DNA of 5,098 bases from an uncultured Thiotrichaceae bacterium. Its GTDB lineage: Bacteria > Pseudomonadota > Gammaproteobacteria > Thiotrichales > Thiotrichaceae. The stretch spans positions 1 to 5,098 of the forward strand of contig CALHAO010000231.1 in assembly GCA_937931765.1 (NCBI GenBank), read 5' to 3'. This document shows positions 1 through 5,098 of this stretch, piece after piece. Position numbers and translations under genes: made by a program. The notes beneath the pieces are model-generated. The model was not told the DNA's origin. It did no database searches and was given only the letters and a program-made list of their open reading frames with translations. Each line of letters begins with the position of its first letter. The first letter of the stretch is position 1.

Positions 1-66
1 ATTATGGTTGGCGCGAAGCTAATGGGCATTTTCCTGAAACGCAAGGATACTTATTACGATGAGTGA
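1..66 (+). CDS. 3' end of an upstream membrane-protein gene, probably an antiporter operon subunit (partial)
   Basis: The frame is open from base 1 and ends at TGA 64-66, giving 21 visible residues. The fragment has a short hydrophobic part (LMGIFL) followed by a charged tail (KRKDTYYDE), as expected for the cytoplasmic end of a membrane protein. Its stop lies 8 bp inside the next gene, which starts at 59, so the two are probably translationally coupled in one operon. From this context it is likely another subunit of the Mrp/Mnh-type or complex I-like antiporter cluster. The tail is too short to say which subunit. In-frame ATG codons at 4 and 22 exist, but a separate tiny gene is much less likely than the end of a longer one. 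Confidence 0.6.
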   Translation: MMVGAKLMGIFLKRKDTYYDE

Positions 67-1786
67 GATGATTAGCGGGTTTGCATTTCCACCCGGATTC
101 ATTCTGATTCTGGGCGCATTTTTATTACCGTTAGTGGAAGGCAAGGTTCGTCATGCCTTATTGCTGATATTACCGCTGTTAACGCTGGCGATGATCTGGA
201 TGGTTCCGGACGGCAGTAGTGTTTTATTCGGTTTCATGGATTATGAACTAGAGCCGATGCATTCAACGGTGGAAGGGCGCTTGTTTGCTACGGTCTTTGC
301 GATTGCAGCTTTTGCTGGTGGTTTATATGCCTTGGATAAAGCTACCGTACTGGAGCTGAGTGCTGCTTTTTTCTATGGTGGTTCAGCGATTGGTGTGACC
401 TTCGCGGGTGATTTGATCACGCTGTTTATTTATTGGGAAATGATGGCGCTGGGATCAACGATGGTGTTATGGGCTAATACCCAGACTCAGCCCGATGGTA
501 GGAAAGGTAATTCTGGTGCATATGCGGCGAGTATACGTTATCTGTTGATACACCTATTTGGCGGTGTGGTGTTGATGGCGGGTATTGTCGCTTATGTGTA
601 CCAGACCAGCTCGATTAAGTTTACCGCGATGCAGCTGGATAGTTTGGCGACATGGCTAATTATGGCCGGATTCCTGATTAATGCCGGTGCACCGCCATTA
701 TCTGCCTGGGTGGCTGATGCTTATCCGGAAGCCAGCCCGAGCGGCATGGTTTTCATGGCGACATTTACGACTAAAACGGCTGTGTTTGTGCTGCTGATGG
801 GGTTTGCCGGGTCTGAAATATTGATTTATATCGGCCTGTATATGATCTTCTACGGCATTTTTTATGCGGTGATGGAAAACGATATGCGCCGTATTCTGGC
901 TTATAGCACGGTTAATCAGGTTGGCTTTATGGTGACCGCTATTGGCATAGGTTCTGAGCTAGCACTGAACGGTGCTGTGGCACATGCTTTTGCACATATT
1001 ATCTATAAAGCCCTGCTATTGATGTCAGCGGGCAGTGTGTTAATGATGACCGGCAAGCGTAAATGTACCGATCTGGGCGGTTTATTTCAGACCATGCCGG
1101 TGACAGCGGCTGCCGGTATTGTCGGTGCACTGGCGATTTCCTCGTTTCCGTTTACCTCCGGATTTGTGACTAAGTCGTTGGAGTCTTCGGCGGCGGCCTA
1201 TGAAGGGTTGGTCTGGGTATGGTTTTTATTAATGGTGGCTTCTGCGGGTGCATTCTTTTATGTCGGCCTGAAGTTTCCGTGGTTTGTGTTTTTCCAGAAA
1301 GATTCCGGCTTGCGCCCACCTGATCCGGCTCCACACATGCAATACGCCATGTGGTTTTTTGCTTTCCTATGTATTGCGCTGGGTATCTTTCCGGAGGTGT
1401 TGTACAGCTTGCTGCCTTATCAAGTGACTTATAATGCCTACACCACCGCGCATCTGGTCGCTCAGTTCCAGTTATTATTCTTTGCCGGATTAGCGTTCTT
1501 TGTATTCCTGCCGCTGATGAAGCAAACGCTGACAATTAGTTTGGATTTTGATTGGTTCTACCGGCGCTTGTTTAAATATATCGGACGTGAATTTACGTTG
1601 AAGACCAATATTATTGGTCATAAGACGGAAATGAAAATCCGTGGTCGGATTAATCAGGTGATTGATAGTTTGTATGAACATCATGGGCCTGAGGGATTTT
1701 TAGGCCGGAGTTGGCCTAGTGGTAGTATGGTACTGTGGGTGGCTGTGTTGCTGGCTTGCTCTTTGGGGCTTTATTATTTGAAATAA
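59..1786 (+). CDS. MrpD/MnhD-like Na+/H+ antiporter subunit D (NuoM/NuoN-type proton-translocating membrane protein)
   Basis: This is a polytopic inner-membrane protein of 575 residues with about 14-16 predicted membrane segments, of the family shared by Mrp antiporter subunits A and D and complex I subunits NuoL/M/N. Family marks are visible: the TM5 glutamate in YWEMMALGS (E127), the TM8 lysine in FTTKTAVF (K239), the H309-x3-H313-x3-K317 pattern, and the TM12-type lysine in SGFVTKS (K372). Where MrpD has its essential TM7 lysine, this protein appears to have Asn208 (INAGAPPL). An extra C-terminal region (about 490-575) has a charged segment (about 500-550) and then a final membrane helix. 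The start at 59 is preferred because AAGGA at 43-47 lies 11 bases upstream; ATG 68 (Met4) is an alternative. The gene overlaps the preceding one and is followed by a hairpin terminator, so it is probably last in its operon. Its role is likely cation/proton exchange as part of a multi-subunit complex. The exact ion, and whether this copy pumps, cannot be told from sequence. Confidence 0.88.
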   Translation: MSEMISGFAFPPGFILILGAFLLPLVEGKVRHALLLILPLLTLAMIWMVPDGSSVLFGFMDYELEPMHSTVEGRLFATVFAIAAFAGGLYALDKATVLELSAAFFYGGSAIGVTFAGDLITLFIYWEMMALGSTMVLWANTQTQPDGRKGNSGAYAASIRYLLIHLFGGVVLMAGIVAYVYQTSSIKFTAMQLDSLATWLIMAGFLINAGAPPLSAWVADAYPEASPSGMVFMATFTTKTAVFVLLMGFAGSEILIYIGLYMIFYGIFYAVMENDMRRILAYSTVNQVGFMVTAIGIGSELALNGAVAHAFAHIIYKALLLMSAGSVLMMTGKRKCTDLGGLFQTMPVTAAAGIVGALAISSFPFTSGFVTKSLESSAAAYEGLVWVWFLLMVASAGAFFYVGLKFPWFVFFQKDSGLRPPDPAPHMQYAMWFFAFLCIALGIFPEVLYSLLPYQVTYNAYTTAHLVAQFQLLFFAGLAFFVFLPLMKQTLTISLDFDWFYRRLFKYIGREFTLKTNIIGHKTEMKIRGRINQVIDSLYEHHGPEGFLGRSWPSGSMVLWVAVLLACSLGLYYLK

Positions 1787-1794
1787 ATCTCTGG

Positions 1795-1838
1795 CTGCAG
1801 ATAGTGGAACATTTCGTGTTCCGGCTATCTGCAGTTTT
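1795..1838 (+). terminator. Probable intrinsic terminator after the antiporter gene
   Basis: A long inverted repeat begins 8 bases after the stop at 1786. The outer arms CTGCAGATAG (1795-1804) and CTATCTGCAG (1825-1834) match over 10 of 10 bases. The inner arms GGAACA (1806-1811) and TGTTCC (1817-1822) match over 6 of 6 and close a five-base loop, TTTCG. The only defect is a one-by-two internal bulge (T1805 against GG 1823-1824). TTTT follows at 1835-1838. The U-run is short, so termination may be incomplete, but the stem and its position right after the last antiporter gene fit a terminator. Confidence 0.7.
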
Positions 1839-1846
1839 GTACCGTT

Positions 1847-1852
1847 TATACT
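1847..1852 (+). promoter_or_regulatory. Possible -10 element (TATACT) upstream of the ankyrin lipoprotein gene
   Basis: TATACT differs from the TATAAT consensus at one base and sits just downstream of the antiporter terminator, about 75 bases before the lipoprotein start. No convincing -35 hexamer is found 16-18 bases upstream, where the terminator stem lies. The promoter is therefore only suggested. A separate promoter somewhere in 1835-1900 is expected if the terminator works. Confidence 0.22.
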
Positions 1853-1880
1853 TATAGCGGCGATTTTTCTGACCAAAACT

Positions 1881-1920
1881 ACCTATCTCTAATACAAACA
1901 AGGAATGTTTAAAGATAGGT
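1881..1920 (+). promoter_or_regulatory. Inverted repeat over the ribosome binding region of the lipoprotein gene
   Basis: ACCTATCT (1881-1888) and AGATAGGT (1913-1920) are perfect 8-base inverted repeats separated by 24 bases. The right arm contains AGG at 1917-1919, the best-placed Shine-Dalgarno match, 7 bases before ATG 1927. In RNA the arms could pair and mask the ribosome binding site; in DNA the repeat could be a dimeric operator. Both roles are inference, and an 8-base stem with a 24-base loop is only modestly stable. Confidence 0.4.
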
Positions 1921-1926
1921 AAGGTC

Positions 1927-2769
1927 ATGATCAAAAATAAACTCTCTCAGTTTCTTCTGCCATTGGTACTCACAGGCACATTACTAACAGCCTGTGATAG
2001 CGATGCGCACCCTCTGGTTATCGGCAGTAATAGTGTGGGTAATAACGCCATGATGGTGAGTCAGCAGTCAGATAGCCTGACTAAAGCCATTGCTTCCGGT
2101 GATCTGCCCACGGTTAAACAGTTAGTCGAAGGTGGAGCCTCAATCGATCTTGATGATCAGGGTATTAACCAGCCTATCCGCATTGCTGTAAAGAAAGGCC
2201 AGGTGCGTATTCTGCGTTACCTGCTGGAGCGGGGTGCAAGGATGGAAACAGAACGTTCCCGTGCTTTCCGCAGAGTCGGCATCAATGGCGTGACAGCCAC
2301 TAATGTCCTGAGTTCTATTTCTGATGAACCTGAGATGCTTGAACTATTACTTCAATACGGTGCAAAACCCAATCTGGTGGGTGTGGGCGCGGATGCTGCT
2401 GATAATCGCCCGTTATTAGTGGCGGTTCGCCAGGGTAATCTTGAATCAGTTCAGATCTTGCTAGATTACGGTGCTGATCCGAATTTAGGTGGTGAAAGCC
2501 CTGATACGGCTTTGAGTTGGGCGCTGGCACTTGAGCACAAAAAGATTTTGAAAGCGCTACTTCGGGGTGGGGCTAATGCCAATATCTTTCCATCTTCGGA
2601 TGATGGTGGAGAGCCATTATCGCTCCGGAAAGCTTGTCGGTTACCCCCGGCGAAACGCCCGTTGCCGCCTTTGGATCTGGCTTTGCAGCAGGGTAGGCAT
2701 GAACTTGCGGATATGCTGAAAGATGCGGGCGCACGGACTTCTGAGCAACTGTGTGGGGAGTATAGTTAA
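1927..2769 (+). CDS. Ankyrin-repeat lipoprotein
   Basis: The product is a 280-residue predicted lipoprotein. A short basic N-terminus (MIKNK) and hydrophobic stretch (about 9-21) lead to the lipobox LTAC, with lipidated Cys23. Asp24 at position +2 would, by the E. coli Lol rule, favour retention on the periplasmic face of the inner membrane. After a low-complexity linker (about 25-48), roughly six ankyrin repeats follow, near residues 50-75, 80-106, 122-149, 158-187, 191-218 and 246-270. They are recognised from patterns such as LLVAVRQGNLESVQILLDYG and GADPN. Repeats 3 and 6 are degenerate, and a non-repeat insert lies at about 219-245. The mature domain has only two other cysteines (237 and 276), flanking the last repeat, which could form a disulfide. 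Ankyrin repeats usually bind proteins; the partner is unknown and no catalytic motif is seen. AGG at 1917-1919 supports the start. The gene is probably monocistronic and converges with recQ. Confidence 0.88.
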   Translation: MIKNKLSQFLLPLVLTGTLLTACDSDAHPLVIGSNSVGNNAMMVSQQSDSLTKAIASGDLPTVKQLVEGGASIDLDDQGINQPIRIAVKKGQVRILRYLLERGARMETERSRAFRRVGINGVTATNVLSSISDEPEMLELLLQYGAKPNLVGVGADAADNRPLLVAVRQGNLESVQILLDYGADPNLGGESPDTALSWALALEHKKILKALLRGGANANIFPSSDDGGEPLSLRKACRLPPAKRPLPPLDLALQQGRHELADMLKDAGARTSEQLCGEYS

Positions 2770-4880
2770 ACCGATGCCAACACACACCGCAAAATACTGT
2801 AGTCATACTGCTCATCCAGCACCTCAAACAATGGCTTCATGCGCTCCCGGTCTTCCTCCGCCAGCAATTCATGACTATTGATAATATAGTTGTATTCAGA
2901 CTGGCTGATCGGCAGTACATCCATCGGTTCAACCAGCCCAAGCTCTATGGCATCAGAAAAGTGGTTGTAAACAGTGCTGACGGTAATGCTACGGTGCTTG
3001 GCGATAGCTTCAGCATCCATACCCTGTGTATGTAGGCTGAGTGTCTCATTGACAGTATCGCTGAGGTTGTTATCAAGTAATGCGTTACGTGGGTGCTGCT
3101 GAATTTCCTCCAGAAAAGCCTGGCCGTAGCTGGCCAGCTTTTTTTCGCCAATACCACTAATGGCGCTCATGCCGAATTTATCTGTGGGCCGCGCTGCCAG
3201 CAGCTGCATCAGGGTACTGTCGTGGAAGATTACGTAAGGAGGTACGCCCTGATCTTGCGCCAGCCGAAGCCGCACCCGTTTTAATGCTTCCCACAAGGCC
3301 TGATCAACAAAGCGCACGGTTTCTTTGTCACGTTTGCCCTTCTTCTTTTTCTCAGTCTTACGTTCCTTGCGCAATTGCAGATCTTGTTCGCCACGCAATA
3401 AAGGTCGTGATTTTTCGGTGAGTTTTAGTGCGCCATAACCTTCAATATCAACACTCAGATAACCCAAGGCAATCAGTTGGCGGAATATGGTACGCCATTC
3501 CGTGACGGCGTGCTCTGTGCCTATGCCGTAGGTACTGATTTGGTCATGACCAAACTGTTGGATGCGGTTATCAGTTTTGCCGAGTAAGACATCAACCACA
3601 TAATTCACCCCGAAGCGCTGGCCGGTGCGATACACACAGGACAGTGCCTTTTGTGCGGCGACTTTGCCTTCCCAGGTTTCTGGCGGATTCAGGCAGTTAT
3701 CACAATTCCCACAAGGCTTCGAGTCTGGTTCATCAAAATAATCCAACACAGCCTGTCGGCGGCAAGTGGTCATTTCGCATAAACCCAGCATGGTTTCCAG
3801 CTTGTGGTGTTCAATGCGTTTTTGCTGATCACTGGCGGTGGATTCGGCCATCATCTGGCGCAGAGTGATGACATCCTGTAAACCATAAGCCATCCATGCA
3901 TTCGCCGCCTCACCATCACGTCCGGCACGCCCGGTTTCCTGATAGTAAGCCTCGATACTTTTGGGCAGATTCAGGTGAGCGACAAAGCGCACATCTGGTT
4001 TATCAATACCCATGCCAAAGGCAATAGTGGCGACAATAATAACGCTGTCTTCGCGCAGGAATCGCTCCTGGTGCCGCTGCCGCATATCGGGGCTTAATCC
4101 AGCGTGGTAGGGCAGTGCCAGGCGACCTTGTTGCGATAGCCATTCAGCGGTGGATTCGACTTTTTTACGTGACAGACAATACACAATACCTGCGTCGTGC
4201 GGATGATGGTTGTCGAGAAAGTAGCCGAGTTGCTGCCGGGCGTTCTGGCCCTCACTGATTGCATACTGGATATTGGGCCGGTCAAAGCTATTGATATAAA
4301 TATCAGCTTGTTGCAGGTGTAACTGCTCAATGATCTCTTTACGGGTACGATGATCAGCTGTGGCTGTTAAGGCAATGCGCGGTATATCCGGAAAGTGTTC
4401 CGCCAACCGGGATAATTTCTGATATTCCGGGCGAAAGTCGTGTCCCCATTGTGATACACAATGCGCTTCATCAATGGCGAATAAGGCGATGTGTGAACGA
4501 TTTAACAGATTGATCATACGATCCATCAGCAATCGTTCCGGCGCGACATAAAGTAGGTCGAGTTCACCCGCCAGCAGTTGCTGTTCTACCTGTTGTGCAG
4601 CCTGGAAGTCTAAGGTGGAATTCAGGAAGGCTGCCCGCACACCTAGCTGTAGCAGTGCATCCACCTGATCCTGCATCAAGGCAATCAGCGGCGAAACGAC
4701 AATACCCGTACCATCCCGCACCAAAGCCGGTATTTGGTAGCACAAGGATTTACCACCACCGGTAGGCATCAGCGCCAGCACATCAGTGCCCGACAATAGC
4801 GATTTGATGATGTCTTTCTGGTTCAGGCGGAAGTCGTCATAACCGTAGGTATTTTTCAGTATCTGATAGGCTGTATCCAT
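2766..4880 (-). CDS. recQ: ATP-dependent DNA helicase RecQ, with C-terminal helix-turn-helix extension
   Basis: This is a 704-residue superfamily 2, 3'-5' DNA helicase for recombination and repair. Motifs in order: motif 0 FRLNQKDII (17-25), Walker A MPTGGGKS (38-45, Lys44), Ia SPLIALMQDQ (63-72), DEAH (137-140) followed by the aromatic-rich loop (141-150), LTATAD (171-176), VYCLSRKK (233-240), and motif VI QETGRAGRDG (314-323). Four zinc-binding cysteines are present (373, 390, 393, 396). An RQC winged helix follows (about 405-497), ending in LTEKSRPLLRGE. A very basic linker spans 504-519, then an HRDC domain (about 522-595). Residues 601-704, absent from the roughly 610-residue E. coli protein, resemble the HTH_40 domain found at the end of some RecQ proteins. 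All catalytic residues are intact. ATG 4880 is the only plausible start, because an in-frame TAG lies two codons upstream and the next Met is in Walker A. No clear Shine-Dalgarno sequence or LexA box is seen. Confidence 0.97.
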   Translation of the reverse strand: MDTAYQILKNTYGYDDFRLNQKDIIKSLLSGTDVLALMPTGGGKSLCYQIPALVRDGTGIVVSPLIALMQDQVDALLQLGVRAAFLNSTLDFQAAQQVEQQLLAGELDLLYVAPERLLMDRMINLLNRSHIALFAIDEAHCVSQWGHDFRPEYQKLSRLAEHFPDIPRIALTATADHRTRKEIIEQLHLQQADIYINSFDRPNIQYAISEGQNARQQLGYFLDNHHPHDAGIVYCLSRKKVESTAEWLSQQGRLALPYHAGLSPDMRQRHQERFLREDSVIIVATIAFGMGIDKPDVRFVAHLNLPKSIEAYYQETGRAGRDGEAANAWMAYGLQDVITLRQMMAESTASDQQKRIEHHKLETMLGLCEMTTCRRQAVLDYFDEPDSKPCGNCDNCLNPPETWEGKVAAQKALSCVYRTGQRFGVNYVVDVLLGKTDNRIQQFGHDQISTYGIGTEHAVTEWRTIFRQLIALGYLSVDIEGYGALKLTEKSRPLLRGEQDLQLRKERKTEKKKKGKRDKETVRFVDQALWEALKRVRLRLAQDQGVPPYVIFHDSTLMQLLAARPTDKFGMSAISGIGEKKLASYGQAFLEEIQQHPRNALLDNNLSDTVNETLSLHTQGMDAEAIAKHRSITVSTVYNHFSDAIELGLVEPMDVLPISQSEYNYIINSHELLAEEDRERMKPLFEVLDEQYDYSILRCVLASV

Positions 4881-4903
4881 CAGCTAATAATGCCATAGCT
4901 GAT
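4879..4903 (-). promoter_or_regulatory. Hairpin overlapping the recQ start codon
   Basis: ATCAGCTA (4879-4886) and TAGCTGAT (4896-4903) are perfect 8-base inverted repeats with a 9-base loop. In the recQ transcript the 3' arm includes the first two bases of the AUG and the place where a Shine-Dalgarno sequence would sit. The structure could lower translation initiation or serve as an operator. It may also be chance, as the stem is short and AT-rich. Confidence 0.35.
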
Positions 4904-4933
4904 AGGGTATTGGGTGCAAATTCTGAAATTCAA

Positions 4934-4949
4934 CGCTTATTTTTAAGCG
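4934..4949 (-). terminator. Weak hairpin at the end of the gene upstream of recQ
   Basis: CGCTTA (4934-4939) and TAAGCG (4944-4949) are perfect 6-base inverted repeats around a 4-base loop, overlapping the stop codon of the partial minus-strand gene. The following bases on the minus strand are TTGAATTT, not a true U-run, so termination is doubtful. With only 62 bases between the two genes, read-through into recQ is possible. Confidence 0.25.
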
Positions 4950-5098
4950 GGAATATCAACCGTTCCGACTCGCTCGGGAATACCTACGCTATGCATCCAC
5001 TCGACCAGTTCGCTGGTTTCAGGGTGGCGGGCACCGACAGTCAACACATAACTCAGCACTAATGGCAGGTCGTCCAGGTAAGCACTTTTGCCATCACG
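4943..5098 (-). CDS. C-terminal end of a minus-strand gene, possibly an aminoglycoside phosphotransferase/AmgK-like sugar kinase (partial)
   Basis: The minus strand is open from the window edge (5098) to TAA at 4945-4943, giving 51 residues. The visible end reads RDGKSAYLDDLPLVLSYV, continues with a helix containing PETSELVEWM, and finishes GTVDIPA. The pattern YLxDLPLVLxYV resembles the end of bacterial phosphotransferases of the APH family, such as the cell-wall sugar kinase AmgK, but this is from memory of the family and the catalytic motifs lie outside the window. Codon use and the lack of stops over 51 codons support a real coding end. It is in the same orientation as recQ, 62 bases upstream, so the two could be co-transcribed. 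Confidence 0.6.
   Translation of the reverse strand, partial: RDGKSAYLDDLPLVLSYVLTVGARHPETSELVEWMHSVGIPERVGTVDIPA

Noticed and set aside
1170..1535. 121-codon open frame on the minus strand inside the antiporter gene
   Set aside because: It lies wholly within a well-supported membrane protein gene. The predicted peptide is rich in Arg, Pro and Thr with no recognisable domain, as expected for a shadow frame.
1905..1922. Five-codon frame (MFKDR) just before the lipoprotein gene, a possible leader peptide
   Set aside because: The AGG at 1901-1903 is only one base from its ATG, too close for a normal ribosome binding site, and the peptide shows no attenuator-like codon run.
1716..1934. Minus-strand open frame across the antiporter 3' end and the intergenic region
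   Set aside because: It crosses the terminator hairpin, has no recognisable domain and its peptide is of odd composition. It is most likely chance.
2573..2827. 84-codon minus-strand frame spanning the convergent junction
   Set aside because: It overlaps the coding 3' ends of both the lipoprotein gene and recQ and has no family resemblance, so it is a shadow.
4094..4330. 78-codon minus-strand frame inside recQ
   Set aside because: It is a second frame on the same strand within the intact helicase domain, with no sign of independent function.
4863..4906. Direct repeat CTGATAGG (4863-4870 and 4899-4906) around the recQ start
   Set aside because: Eight bases, 36 apart, one copy being inside codons of recQ. 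There is no target-site or element structure between them, so chance is the simplest explanation.
4899..4915. Possible LexA (SOS) box upstream of recQ
   Set aside because: No CTGT-N8-ACAG pattern is found in 4860-4945; the CTG at 4899 has no matching CAG at the right spacing.
1..5098. CRISPR array, insertion sequence, tRNA, rRNA or phage genes
   Set aside because: No regularly spaced repeats, transposase-like frame, terminal repeats or tRNA cloverleaf were seen on reading either strand.

Overview
The window looks like ordinary bacterial chromosome, most likely from a gammaproteobacterium with moderate G+C. This is inferred from a RecQ of E. coli-like architecture, an Mrp/Mnh-type antiporter subunit, a Lol-type lipoprotein signal and gene style. 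No marker here fixes a genus.

Layout from left to right. (1) Bases 1-66 are the 3' end of a plus-strand gene, probably an earlier subunit of the same operon. It overlaps by 8 bp the start of (2) a 575-residue, polytopic MrpD/NuoM-like proton-translocating antiporter subunit (59-1786). A strong hairpin followed by a short T-run (1795-1838) closes that operon. (3) A short intergenic region carries a second inverted repeat, whose right arm contains the likely Shine-Dalgarno sequence of (4) a 280-residue lipoprotein with about six ankyrin repeats (1927-2769). (5) On the opposite strand lies recQ (4880-2766), which converges on the lipoprotein gene so tightly that the two TAA stops share the palindrome TTAA. 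(6) Upstream of recQ on the minus strand is the C-terminal end of another gene (5098-4943), tentatively a phosphotransferase of the aminoglycoside phosphotransferase/AmgK type.

The antiporter genes form one unit, probably moving Na+ or H+ across the inner membrane. The ankyrin lipoprotein seems to be a separate transcription unit acting in the cell envelope. RecQ belongs to DNA repair and recombination. Nothing in the sequence ties these three functions together, and the lipoprotein and recQ are simply tail-to-tail neighbours.

I looked for an undescribed system and did not find convincing evidence for one. No CRISPR array, transposon, tRNA, rRNA or phage gene is visible. The points most worth a second look are the Asn in place of the TM7 lysine of the MrpD-like subunit, the extended RecQ with a lysine-rich linker and C-terminal helix-turn-helix, the repeated AGATAG/CTATCT elements in the 1787-1926 intergenic region, and a small hairpin over the recQ start codon.
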